64,000 bases of DNA from Brachybacterium phenoliresistens. GTDB taxonomy: Bacteria; Actinomycetota; Actinomycetes; Actinomycetales; Dermabacteraceae. Both the position numbers and the translations under genes were made by a program. The stretch's first letter is position 1. Each line of letters starts with the position of its first letter. The stretch spans positions 1 through 64,000 of the forward strand of contig NZ_KK069994.1 in assembly GCF_000576425.1 (NCBI RefSeq), written 5' to 3'. This document shows positions 7,916-16,218 of this stretch, piece by piece. Below the pieces are notes generated by a model, which saw nothing but the letters and a program-made list of their open reading frames with translations, had not been told where the DNA came from and did not search any database.

Positions 7916-10465
7916 GTGGAACTCATCACCGCGTTCGCCCTCGGCGACGACGTCGCCATCCTCCTGCTCGCCGTCGTGGCGATCGCCGTGGGGGCCCTCG
8001 TGGCCTCCGTGGTGCTGATGCGGAGGTGGTCGGCCCTCGAGGACGCCGTCGCGCCCTCGCCCTGGCTCGGCTCCCTGCTGACCTCCGGGGTGAGCCTCGC
8101 GCTGTGGGCGGGCGTGCCCGCGCTGGCGCTGTCGCTGCTGGTCGTCGACGCCATGCCGGGCCGTCTGCTGCGCGCCGCCATGATCCTGCTGGGCCTGGCG
8201 CTGGGCGGCGTCTCCGCGTGGCTCGGACAGCGCCTGCTGCTCGCGGCGCGCAGCACGATCGATCCGGCCGATGCGCCCGCCGCCTCGGTCCGCACCGGCG
8301 GCCTGCTCGCCTCCTCCGCGGTGGCCGTGGTGGCGCTGCCCGCCGCCGTGACGGTGTGGCTGCTGCGCCAGGGCGCGGGGGAGATGCTCCTGGCCCTGGC
8401 CCTCGGCGCCGCGCTCACGGCCCTCGGACTGCGCGTGGTGGCGGCCCTCGCGGAGCCCGCGGCCTCGGCCGCGACGCTGCTCGCCGGCGGCCATGAGCTC
8501 GAGCTGGCCCGCGAGGACGAGGCCAACCGCTCCGCGACCGTCCTCTCCGACGCGGAGATGCTGCGCCACGGCGCCGGCCGCAGCGCCCAGATCAGCGCGG
8601 TCACCGCGATCGCGGTCGGCGCGGGCCTGACCGTGGGCGTCCCGGTGATCGCGACCGAGGGCATCGTCGTGGCGATGCTGGGCCTGGGCGTCGCGATGGC
8701 GGCCCCGCTGCTGGCCATGGTGATCCCGCAGGTCGGGGCGCCCGGCCGGGAGGTCGCCGCCTACCGGATGGCCGGGCTGATCCCCGCCCTGATCGCGGCG
8801 GCCGGCACCGTCGCCGCGGCGGCGCTGTGGCTGCCGGGGCAGTACCGGAACCTCCGCTTCGACGGCGTGGGCATGGGCAGCTTCACCGATCCTGCGGTGA
8901 CCAGCACCCCGCAGCCGCGCGCCGACATCGCCGATCAGCTCGTGACCGCCGGCGCGGATCTGGGCACCTACGTCTCCCAGACCGACGAGTCCCGCGGCGC
9001 GAGCGCCTTCCTCGACGTCCTCGCCGCCTACACCACGCACCCCAACACGCTGGTGGCGGTGTCCATCGCGCTGGGCGCGGTGGCCGCCGTGTGCGGCCAG
9101 CTGCTGATCGCCGCGCACGCCGCGCCGGGCGGTCCCGCCGCCCGCCGTGCCGCCCGCACCGCCCGGACGGGCGCGAGCATCGGCATCCTCGCCGCCCTGG
9201 GCGGCGCGGCCCTGTGGGCCGGCCTGGTGCTGAGCATCCTCGCCCTCGTGATCGCCGCCCTCGGCGTGCTCGCCGCAGGGATCCCGCTGCTGGCCCTGGC
9301 CCTGTCCGCCTTCGCCGCGCTCGGCGGGCTGCTCGCGGTGACGGCGCAGGCCGCCTCCCACGCCGCTCCCGTGCTCGTGGACCGCCCCGGGGTCGAGGAG
9401 GACTGGCGCACCCTGGTGCGCGGCCGCTCCGACGAGGGGGCGACGGGCCTCGGCATCGTCGCCGCGCTCGGGGCGATCGCCCTGATCGCCCCGATCGTCG
9501 CCGCCGTCCAGGCCGCGCCGCGCGCCGCCACCCTGTGGGAGGACCGCCTGCTGCACGCGATGACCCCCACCTCCCTCAGCGTCGTCGCCGGCGCCGGGCT
9601 GGGCGTGGTCACCGTGCTGATGATCGCGTCCTTCGTGCTGGACGGCCAGCGCCGGCTCTCGGCGGCCGCCGTCCTCGAGGCCCGCACCGCCCACCTCGAG
9701 GAGCGTCCCGACGTCTCCTTCGACGGGCTCGGCCTGGACGCCCGCCGCGCCGGCCTGGTGGTCCTCGCGGCCGCCGTGCTGATGCCGATCGTCGCAGGGT
9801 TCGCCCTCGGTCCGGCCGCGGTGCCCGCCTACCTCGCCGCGCTGATCATGGTGGGCCTGGGCCTGTCGCTGTGGGCCCACGCGGCCGCCGGTCCGCTCGC
9901 GGGCGCCGTCGACCTCATCGAGGCGGGCCGCTACGGCGGCCGCGGCTCCTGGGCGCACGGAGGGGCGCTCAACGGCGCGGTGCTCGGCGTGAGCCTGCGC
10001 GCCGCGCTCGGCGAGCTGCTCGTCCCGGCGCTGCTCGCCGCGAGCCTGACCTCCTACATCGTCATCACAATGATGGTGGGGACCGTCGCCGAGGGCGTCT
10101 CGGTGTACCTGCGGGTCGGGATCGCCCTGGTCGCGGCCCTGGTGGGCCTGTGCTGCTGGCTGTTCGCCCGCACCGCGCCCGAGCCCGATCTCGAGGACGG
10201 CGAGGCCACCCTGGCCCGCCCCCTGTTCGCCACCCAGGTGGACGAGGATCCCGAGGGCGGCCTGCTCGAGATGAGCTGGGACGACGAGGACGAGGACGAC
10301 ACCGCGAAGGCCCGCACGCCCCGGCGCGCCGCCGTCGCGCTGGCCGAGCCGGACGAGGACGCCGACGACGAGGACGCCACGGAGGATCCGGAGGACGCCG
10401 AGGACGTCGAGGACGGGCCGCCGCCGGCGAAGCCGAAGCGCGCGCGCCTCCGCCGGCGCCGCTGA
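7916..10465 (+). CDS. Membrane pyrophosphatase-like protein lacking catalytic residues
   Basis: An 849-residue protein with about 15-16 membrane segments and an acidic C-terminal tail (about 755-840) ending in a basic [12 protein letters not shown] recognise it as a diverged H+/Na+-translocating pyrophosphatase. Residues 622-681 align without gaps to the canonical C-terminal core: PIVAGFALGP for APIVVGLLLGP, and IEAGRYGGRGSWAH for the IEAG..GGKGSEAH block. But the substrate motif GGAWDNAKKYIEAG is AGPLAGAVDLIEAG here, and GDTVGDPFKDTSGP is GAVLGVSLRAALGE. The first substrate loop, normally KAADVGADLVGKVE through NVGDNVGD, is replaced by residues about 178-225 (for instance EDEANRSATVLSDAEMLRHGAG). 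All recalled Mg-PPi Asp, Asn and Lys ligands seem lost, so it should not hydrolyse PPi. AAGGAG lies five bases before the GTG. Family call by pattern, not by search. Confidence 0.65.
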   Translation: MELITAFALGDDVAILLLAVVAIAVGALVASVVLMRRWSALEDAVAPSPWLGSLLTSGVSLALWAGVPALALSLLVVDAMPGRLLRAAMILLGLALGGVSAWLGQRLLLAARSTIDPADAPAASVRTGGLLASSAVAVVALPAAVTVWLLRQGAGEMLLALALGAALTALGLRVVAALAEPAASAATLLAGGHELELAREDEANRSATVLSDAEMLRHGAGRSAQISAVTAIAVGAGLTVGVPVIATEGIVVAMLGLGVAMAAPLLAMVIPQVGAPGREVAAYRMAGLIPALIAAAGTVAAAALWLPGQYRNLRFDGVGMGSFTDPAVTSTPQPRADIADQLVTAGADLGTYVSQTDESRGASAFLDVLAAYTTHPNTLVAVSIALGAVAAVCGQLLIAAHAAPGGPAARRAARTARTGASIGILAALGGAALWAGLVLSILALVIAALGVLAAGIPLLALALSAFAALGGLLAVTAQAASHAAPVLVDRPGVEEDWRTLVRGRSDEGATGLGIVAALGAIALIAPIVAAVQAAPRAATLWEDRLLHAMTPTSLSVVAGAGLGVVTVLMIASFVLDGQRRLSAAAVLEARTAHLEERPDVSFDGLGLDARRAGLVVLAAAVLMPIVAGFALGPAAVPAYLAALIMVGLGLSLWAHAAAGPLAGAVDLIEAGRYGGRGSWAHGGALNGAVLGVSLRAALGELLVPALLAASLTSYIVITMMVGTVAEGVSVYLRVGIALVAALVGLCCWLFARTAPEPDLEDGEATLARPLFATQVDEDPEGGLLEMSWDDEDEDDTAKARTPRRAAVALAEPDEDADDEDATEDPEDAEDVEDGPPPAKPKRARLRRRR

Positions 10466-10488
10466 TCGGGCGGCGCCCCGACCGGACC

Positions 10489-10526
10489 GAGGACCCGTCC
10501 GCACGGCATCGTGCAGGCGGGTCCTC
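10489..10526. terminator. Bidirectional hairpin between convergent genes
   Basis: GAGGACCCG (10489-10497) pairs with CGGGTCCTC (10518-10526), with a second inner stem GCAC/GTGC. It lies between the convergent pyrophosphatase-like and TetR genes. Confidence 0.7.
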
Positions 10527-10577
10527 GTCCGTGCAGGGTGCGGCGGGGCGCGACCGGGGGATCGGGCCGGGCGCCGA

Positions 10578-11204
10578 TCAGGCGCTGCGGTCCTGGGGCT
10601 CCGCGAGGCCCGCGGCCCCGGGGACGGCGCCGAGGCCCGAGAGGATGAAGTCCTCGAGCGCGCTGTCGTCGAGGCGTCGGGCGCCGGCCTGGCTCACCAG
10701 CAGGGAGTTGAGGATCCGCACGGTCGCGTCGATGTCGAGATCGCCGCGGAAGTCACCGCGGTCCATGCCGTCGCGCAGGATGGTGCGCAGCACGTTCTCG
10801 ATCACCACCACGTGCTCCCGCAGCCGCTTGGCGGTGTCCGGATCCAGCGTCGCGCCCTTGCCCTGGCGGGGCATGTGGAAGGTGATGTGCAGCTCCAGCT
10901 GCCGGCGCACGTAGACGCGGATCGCCTCCGGCGGCGAGTCGATCCGGGAGAGATCGTCGCGCAGGGCGTCCACGAAACCGGCAGTCTGGTGCATGGCGTA
11001 CTCCACCAGCAGCGCTTCCTTGTCGGGGAAGTGGTTGTACATGGCGGTGCGACCGACCTGCGCCGCCGTGGCGATGCGGGAGAACGTGATGCGCTCGAAC
11101 GCGTCGCGCTCGAGCAGCTCCTCGAGAGCGCTGAAGATCTTCTCGCGCGTGCGCTCGCGATGCTCCTCCAGGGAGCCGCCGATGATCTTGGGCATGTCGC
11201 ACAT
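10578..11204 (-). CDS. TetR-family transcriptional regulator
   Basis: A 208-residue repressor-type protein. The N-terminal helix-turn-helix is seen as ALEELLERDAFERITFSRIATAAQVGRTAMYNHFPDKEALL over residues about 26-67, with the conserved AxxxxVGxxxxYxxFxxKExLL pattern. The ligand domain (70-208) is not family-specific. ATG at 11204 is preceded by GGTG; an in-frame ATG three codons later is possible. It faces the Asp-box lipoprotein gene across a 144-base divergent gap, so it may control that gene or itself; no clear operator was seen there. Confidence 0.85.
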   Translation of the reverse strand: MCDMPKIIGGSLEEHRERTREKIFSALEELLERDAFERITFSRIATAAQVGRTAMYNHFPDKEALLVEYAMHQTAGFVDALRDDLSRIDSPPEAIRVYVRRQLELHITFHMPRQGKGATLDPDTAKRLREHVVVIENVLRTILRDGMDRGDFRGDLDIDATVRILNSLLVSQAGARRLDDSALEDFILSGLGAVPGAAGLAEPQDRSA

Positions 11205-11348
11205 TGTTGCACCGTGTCAGCATCCGTCCAGCGGCACTCGCGGGATCGTGCCGTCCCCGCGCCCCTGAATCCCGCCCGAAAGCCGCTGTGACCTGCAGGA
11301 TGTGGATGAGTCGGGGGCAGTCGTCCCCCGAGATGCTTCGATGACGTC

Positions 11349-13715
11349 ATGCCTGCCTCGACGGTCCCGACGCCGCCTCCGCTCCTGCCCCGCCGCTCCC
11401 TCCTCGCCGCAGGGATGCTCCTGGGGCCTCTCGCGCTGACGGCGTGCGAGGAGGGAGCGGAGGAGGAGCCGCCCCCGTCCGCCGCGCCGGCCCCGCCGCC
11501 GGCCCGGCTCACGCTCGCTCCGCTGACCACCGCCGCGGAGCTGATGCCCGAGCATCCCGTCCGGGTGCGCGAGTGGCCCCTCTCCCGCACCGCCGACCGC
11601 CCGCTGGGCCTGCTGCAGCGGCGGGCGCGATCGTACGAGGCCACGCTGCGCGTCCTCACCGACCAGGACCCCGAGGGCCGGGACGTCCCGATCGACCCGG
11701 CCGCCTCCACCGTGGCCGTGGACGGCGAGGGAGCGCTCGTCCGCGTGCTCGTCGGCACGGTCCGGGACGGGGAGATGGTCCATACGATGCACCTCTCCCG
11801 TGACCTGGTGGAGTGGAGCACGGTCGAGCTCTCGGCCCCGATCGGCCGATGGGCCCTCGTCGCCGGCGGCGGCCTCGTGATGGGCGACCCTCGCGGCACC
11901 CAGGCCCACGGGTGGCGGATCGATGACGACGGCACCGTGGCGGCGCTCGCACCGGTCCCCGTCCCGGACGGCGCGACGGCGAGCATCCGGTCCGTCGCGC
12001 GGAGCGCGGAGACGATCGTCGCCGTGCTGGACATGACGACCCAGGGATCCTCGTCCCCGGCAACGGTCACCTCGCACGACGCCGGGCGGTCCTGGGGCGA
12101 CCCGGTGCCGCTGCCCGTCACCGGGGAGCGCACCGGGGCACGGCACGTCCGTGCGCTGACCGGAGGGTTCGTCGTCACGGGCGTGCACCGGGTGACCCCG
12201 TCGTGGAGCACGGAGGGATTCTCCCGCCCCACGGCATGGTCCTCGCAGGACGGCACGGACTTCCGACAGGAGGAGGTGCCCCTGCCCCTGTGGCAGCGGG
12301 ACGGGTGGACGCACGACGACATCGGCGAGCTGGAGCGCGGCCGTCCCATCGACTTCCGACGCATCGGCGCGGACCTCCCTGCCGTCGATGCCGACGGGGG
12401 CCGGCTCCATCAGACGATGAACGTCCTCGACGAGGCCTGGGTCGCGACGCGGGACGCGGACGGCTCCTGGCACCTGGACGGGGGGATGCTCCGGGCCCGG
12501 GGCGTCGTGCAGACGTCGATCGCCGACGGCGACGGGCGCATCCTGCTCGCCGCCGGCAGCGTCCAGGCGCGGGGGACGGACGGCAGGCCCCTGCGCGGCG
12601 GATCGCCCGTCGCCCCGCGACGGGAGACGACGGGGACGCGCGGCCGTGCCGATGCGGCGGCCGCCGGCGTCGTGGCCTGGAAGGAGGACGGCCTCGTGGA
12701 CAGCGGCGACGGATGGTACGAGGAGGGCCGGTACCGCTGCCTCGCCCTGCGCATCGCGGGGGAGCGGATCGAGGCGGTGCCCGATCTGCCTGCGGAGGTC
12801 GAGGCCTGGGAGCGGCCGATGCTGCACGCCCTCGCGCCGGAGCTCTGCATGGTGACCGGTCACAGCGCCCCCGAGGACGCATCGGTGCAGGCGCGGGTCC
12901 ATGCGGACGGGCAGTGGCGGGCGGTGACGGGGCTGGACGCCGATGCGGTCGGCTGGGTGGGCCCGCTCACGACGCTCGACGGCAGGCTCCATCTCGCCGT
13001 CGTCACCGGCGAGGAGCGCGAGGGCGGGTCGATCTCCTGGGCGCCGCGGATCTTCGCCTCCGAGGACGGGATCGGCTGGGCACCCGCCCTCGAGGGGCCG
13101 GTGCGCGTCGCCGAGGAGGAGCGGGCCTCACGGGGCGGGGGGATCAGCTGCGTGGCCGCCCTCGGCGACGCCGTCGTGGGGATCGGCGCCGTGGTCGACG
13201 AGGACGAGGTGAACCGTCCCATCGTCGCGATCCACGACGGGGACGGCTGGGCGGCGTCGATCCTCCCCGATGCCCCGACCGGGATGCTGGACCATCTGAC
13301 CCGGGTCGGCGGGGAGGCCGTCGCCTGGAAGGCCGGGGACGACGGGGCGGTGGTCTGGGCCGTGGCCGCCGACGGTTCGGCGGCGGAGTCCTACCGGGCG
13401 ACCGATCGCGCGTCGCGCGGGCCCGTCCTCGACCTCGGGGACGGCGTCCTCCTGGCCGGCGGCTGGATCGACGTGGCCGCGAGCGAGGCCGAGGACGGGC
13501 AGCAGCACGGCATCGGGGCCTGCATCTGGGCGAGCCGGGATGCGGGCGCCACCTGGGGCGCCACCCTGCTGCCGCGCCAGGCCGGCCGCTTCCCCGCGGT
13601 GCATCTGATGCAGGAGGGGGAGGAGGACGTCATCGTCTTGCTGGACGATCCCGACGGTCCGCGCGGATATCGCATCCCCGCGGCCCGCGCGGACGTCCTC
13701 GAGGGCGGCGCATGA
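11349..13715 (+). CDS. Secreted lipoprotein with Asp-box (sialidase-like) repeats
   Basis: A 788-residue exported protein. The signal peptide has a twin arginine (PRRSLLAAG) followed by the lipobox LTAC with the lipid-bearing Cys33, then an acidic/proline linker. The body is beta-rich and contains Asp boxes of the SxDxGxxW type at about residue 242 (SHDAGRSW) and 728 (SRDAGATW), plus a related SSQDGTDF near 300. Such boxes mark beta-propellers of the sialidase/BNR group, but no catalytic Arg triad is apparent, so binding or surface sensing is as likely as glycosidase activity. No partner gene downstream; followed by a tandem repeat. Confidence 0.7.
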   Translation: MPASTVPTPPPLLPRRSLLAAGMLLGPLALTACEEGAEEEPPPSAAPAPPPARLTLAPLTTAAELMPEHPVRVREWPLSRTADRPLGLLQRRARSYEATLRVLTDQDPEGRDVPIDPAASTVAVDGEGALVRVLVGTVRDGEMVHTMHLSRDLVEWSTVELSAPIGRWALVAGGGLVMGDPRGTQAHGWRIDDDGTVAALAPVPVPDGATASIRSVARSAETIVAVLDMTTQGSSSPATVTSHDAGRSWGDPVPLPVTGERTGARHVRALTGGFVVTGVHRVTPSWSTEGFSRPTAWSSQDGTDFRQEEVPLPLWQRDGWTHDDIGELERGRPIDFRRIGADLPAVDADGGRLHQTMNVLDEAWVATRDADGSWHLDGGMLRARGVVQTSIADGDGRILLAAGSVQARGTDGRPLRGGSPVAPRRETTGTRGRADAAAAGVVAWKEDGLVDSGDGWYEEGRYRCLALRIAGERIEAVPDLPAEVEAWERPMLHALAPELCMVTGHSAPEDASVQARVHADGQWRAVTGLDADAVGWVGPLTTLDGRLHLAVVTGEEREGGSISWAPRIFASEDGIGWAPALEGPVRVAEEERASRGGGISCVAALGDAVVGIGAVVDEDEVNRPIVAIHDGDGWAASILPDAPTGMLDHLTRVGGEAVAWKAGDDGAVVWAVAADGSAAESYRATDRASRGPVLDLGDGVLLAGGWIDVAASEAEDGQQHGIGACIWASRDAGATWGATLLPRQAGRFPAVHLMQEGEEDVIVLLDDPDGPRGYRIPAARADVLEGGA

Positions 13716-13773
13716 CCTCGTCGGGCCTGCCGATCCCGGCGCCCGAGGTCGCCCGCCCGGCCCTTCCGCGCGA

Positions 13774-13872
13774 ACCTGTCCGCTCCGACCTGTCTGCTGG
13801 GACCTGTCTGCTGGGGCCTGTCCGCTGGGACCTATCTGCTCGGGACCTGTCCGTTCGGACTTGTCCGCTCAG
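13774..13872. repeat. Tandem array, seven copies of a 14-15 bp unit
   Basis: The unit is close to ACCTGTCTGCTGGG, with copies starting at 13774, 13788, 13802, 13816, 13830 (15 bp), 13845 and 13859. Copies two and three are identical, the rest diverge at one to three positions. The array fills the gap between the lipoprotein stop and the convergent 2H phosphoesterase and reaches the latter's stop codon. Confidence 0.85.
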
Positions 13873-14507
13873 ACTGCTCCGAGCGGGACCTCGGCGACCG
13901 TCTCCCATTCGTACATGCGGCGATCACGGTGCATCCGGATCAGCGAGACGCTGCGATAGGTCGCGGGGGCCGGCTCATCGGGCTCCGCCGCCTCGCACGC
14001 GGCGCGGATCGGGGCCGCGTCCGCCGGAGCGTTGCTGTAGGCGATCGAGACGTGCGGCCGGAAGGGAGGCGCCTCGTCCTCCGGGACGCCGAGGGCCTCT
14101 GCCGTCCCGGCGCGCAGCTCCTGGACGAGGGCGGCGAAGGGGGCCGGATCCTCGGGCAGGAGCATCACCCCCTCCCGTCCGACGTAGGAGGGGCCGAACG
14201 CCGCGGAGATCGGGGCGAGTCGGCGAAGGCGCCGCGTGACCTTGTCGACCACCTGATCCCGGTCGGCCGGTTCCACGTCCTGCACGTGCCCGACCCCGTG
14301 CAGGGTCATGTGCAGCCACGGATCCGGGATCGGGTCGAGGGTGGAGAAGGCGCGCACGGCGCCCCGGAGCGTCCCGGCCAGGGAGACCAGCGCCGGCTGG
14401 TCCTCCTGGGTGAGGTGCCACGCGTAGAAGCGGGTGCCGACCTGCCAGCCGGGCCGCCACCACCAGTGGTCGGCCATGGTGGTGTGACGGGGGTACTGCG
14501 CGGTCAT
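13869..14507 (-). CDS. 2H phosphoesterase superfamily protein (2-5 RNA ligase-like)
   Basis: A 212-residue protein with the two His-x-Thr/Ser motifs of the 2H superfamily: LHMTLHG with H66 and T68, and RPHVSIAYSNA with H152 and S154. Members hydrolyse cyclic phosphodiesters or 2-5-linked RNA ends. ATG at 14507 is preceded by GGAAGGA, and translation upstream of it would run into tRNA-Gly, which settles the start. The first forty residues are Trp-rich and not obviously part of the fold. Substrate unknown. Confidence 0.75.
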   Translation of the reverse strand: MTAQYPRHTTMADHWWWRPGWQVGTRFYAWHLTQEDQPALVSLAGTLRGAVRAFSTLDPIPDPWLHMTLHGVGHVQDVEPADRDQVVDKVTRRLRRLAPISAAFGPSYVGREGVMLLPEDPAPFAALVQELRAGTAEALGVPEDEAPPFRPHVSIAYSNAPADAAPIRAACEAAEPDEPAPATYRSVSLIRMHRDRRMYEWETVAEVPLGAV

Positions 14508-14553
14508 CGGCCGTCCTTCCTCGGGGCGTCGACGGGATGCGCCCCGTGACGAC

Positions 14554-14591
14554 GAAGGCCCCGGATCCGGCGTCTGCCGGTCGGGGCCTTC
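14554..14591 (-). terminator. Terminator of tRNA-Gly
   Basis: On the minus strand GAAGGCCCCG..CGGGGCCTTC forms a stem followed by TTCGTCGT. It lies directly downstream of tRNA-Gly. Confidence 0.75.
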
Positions 14592-14606
14592 GGTGCTGCT
14601 CGCAGC

Positions 14607-14680
14607 TGGAGCGGGTGACGGGAATCGAACCCGCGCTGTCAGCTTGGGAAGCTGAAGTTCTACCATTGAACTACACCCGC
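14607..14680 (-). tRNA. tRNA-Gly(CCC)
   Basis: Read on the minus strand: acceptor GCGGGTG pairs with CACCCGC, anticodon stem TCAGC/GCTGA encloses loop TTCCCAA with anticodon CCC, T-loop arm GGGTTCGATTCCC, and an encoded TCCA end. All cloverleaf parts are present. Confidence 0.95.
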
Positions 14681-14745
14681 GAACTCGCCCACTGTAGCGC
14701 GAGCCGAGGCCGGAGTGGAAATCGGGCGGCCGCCGCGTGAGACCG

Positions 14746-14775
14746 ATGACTCGCCCAGCGCGGTGAGGCTAGGCT
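14746..14775 (+). promoter_or_regulatory. dcd promoter, leaderless
   Basis: ATGACT (14746-14751), an 18-base spacer and TAGGCT (14770-14775). The GTG of dcd starts six bases after the hexamer, so transcript and reading frame should begin together. Confidence 0.65.
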
Positions 14776-14781
14776 GGGCGG

Positions 14782-15375
14782 GTGCTGTTGAGCGATCGTG
14801 ACATCCGGGCCGAGATCGACGGGGACCGCGTGCGCCTCGATCCCTATGACGAGGCGATGATCCAGCCCGCCTCGGTGGACGTGCGCATCGACCGCTACTT
14901 CCGGCTCTTCGACAACCACCGGTACGCCATGATCGACCCGGCGGAGCACCAGGAGTCCCTGACCCGCGTGGTCGCCGTCGATCCCGACGAGCCGTACATG
15001 CTGCACCCGGGGGAGTTCGTCCTCGCCTCCACATACGAGCAGGTCACCCTGCCGGAGGACATCGCGGCCCGGCTCGAGGGCAAGAGCTCGCTGGGCCGCC
15101 TGGGGCTGCTGACGCACTCGACCGCCGGCTTCATCGACCCGGGGTTCAGCGGCCACATCACGCTGGAGCTGTCGAACATGGCGACCCTGCCCGTGGCCCT
15201 GTGGCCGGGCATGAAGATCGGCCAGCTGTGCTTCTTCCGCCTCTCGAGCCCGTCCGAGCGGCCGTACGGATCCGAGGGGAACCTCAACCGCTACCTGGGG
15301 CAGCGCGGCCCGACGGCCTCACGCTCCTGGCAGAACTTCCACCGCACCCGGATCCCCCTGGACGAGGAGCTCTGA
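14782..15375 (+). CDS. dcd: dCTP deaminase, probably bifunctional dCTP deaminase/dUTPase
   Basis: A 197-residue enzyme supplying dUMP for dTMP synthesis. The core motif [20 protein letters not shown] (near residues 102-121) followed by [13 protein letters not shown] contains the catalytic Glu of the TLELSN segment, and [11 protein letters not shown] follows. The [10 protein letters not shown] form matches the mycobacterial bifunctional Dcd-Dut group, which makes dUMP directly from dCTP, rather than the enterobacterial type. Starts with a GTG served by a leaderless promoter. An unknown gene follows after one base. Confidence 0.92.
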   Translation: MLLSDRDIRAEIDGDRVRLDPYDEAMIQPASVDVRIDRYFRLFDNHRYAMIDPAEHQESLTRVVAVDPDEPYMLHPGEFVLASTYEQVTLPEDIAARLEGKSSLGRLGLLTHSTAGFIDPGFSGHITLELSNMATLPVALWPGMKIGQLCFFRLSSPSERPYGSEGNLNRYLGQRGPTASRSWQNFHRTRIPLDEEL

Positions 15376-15376
15376 C

Positions 15377-16213
15377 ATGACCTCTCTTCCGGAGAGCACC
15401 GAGACCCCGCAGCGCGAGGCCGAGCTCCGCATGACGGCCCACCGTCTGCAGCTGCCGCGCTCGACGAACCCGCAGGACATCCTCGCGATGGTGCGCAACG
15501 TGCGCCCGGAAGCCGAGCTGAGCGACGGCGTCCTCGACCTCGGCGAGGGAGCCCGCCTCGTCCAGGACACCGACCCGCGGCGCGGCGGCCGATGGAGCAT
15601 CGAGGTCCCGCGGGTCCGCGAGGATCCGCTGCCGGCCGGCATGACCGACTCCCACGGGTACGCCGCCGCGTTCCCGGACGGGATGCCCTTCGGCGTGGAG
15701 CGCGAGGTGCTGGACCTGTGCTGGTCCCTGGGCCGGCGGCTGTTCGGCGCGGTCGTCACCGATTCCGGGGTGCGTCTGGAACCGCATCCCCATCAGGTGC
15801 GCGATCTGATCGTGGTGAGCCCGCACCGGGTGGACAACGTCTCCCTGGCCGAGCTGCTCGCGAACATCGAGAAGGAGATCTCCGTCGTCGGCTCGCCGGA
15901 GAAGACCGCGCCGCGCTACGCGCTCACGGTCCCGCTGGGCGACGACGAGATCCAGGTCCGGGTGGGGGAGCGGTCGCGACCGGTCGCCCTGCGCGAGCAG
16001 CGATGGATCGCGACGTCCTCGGACTACGAGATCGTGCACGTCACGGCGGATCCCGAGGAGGACGCCATCGCCGCTCCCGATGCGGCGACGCAGGCGCGGT
16101 GGGCGGAGGCCTACGCCCGGATCGGGCGCATCGCCGCGGTGCTCGTCGAGAACGTCGGCGGCTATGTGATCGACCGCGAGGGCTTCCTGGTGGCCCCCTC
16201 CGACCTGGCCTGA
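15377..16213 (+). CDS. Conserved-looking hypothetical protein downstream of dcd
   Basis: A 278-residue soluble protein that I cannot assign. It has no signal peptide or membrane segment. Recognisable only as a mixed alpha/beta sequence with an acidic stretch and a repeated theme of rigid strands (RWSIEVPRV, RYALTVPLG, DYEIVHVTA). It starts one base after the dcd stop with GAGGAG nine bases upstream, so it is translated from the dcd transcript; a role near nucleotide metabolism is possible but only by neighbourhood. Convergent with the UMF1 gene. Confidence 0.7.
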   Translation: MTSLPESTETPQREAELRMTAHRLQLPRSTNPQDILAMVRNVRPEAELSDGVLDLGEGARLVQDTDPRRGGRWSIEVPRVREDPLPAGMTDSHGYAAAFPDGMPFGVEREVLDLCWSLGRRLFGAVVTDSGVRLEPHPHQVRDLIVVSPHRVDNVSLAELLANIEKEISVVGSPEKTAPRYALTVPLGDDEIQVRVGERSRPVALREQRWIATSSDYEIVHVTADPEEDAIAAPDAATQARWAEAYARIGRIAAVLVENVGGYVIDREGFLVAPSDLA

Positions 16214-16218
16214 CCCGC

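Noticed and set aside
13712-14239. ATGA-coupled ORF after the Asp-box lipoprotein
   Set aside because: It translates the 14-bp repeat array and then runs antisense to the 2H phosphoesterase and tRNA region.
14508-14666. N-terminal extension of the 2H phosphoesterase
   Set aside because: It would translate part of tRNA-Gly and its terminator; the ATG at 14507 has a good RBS.
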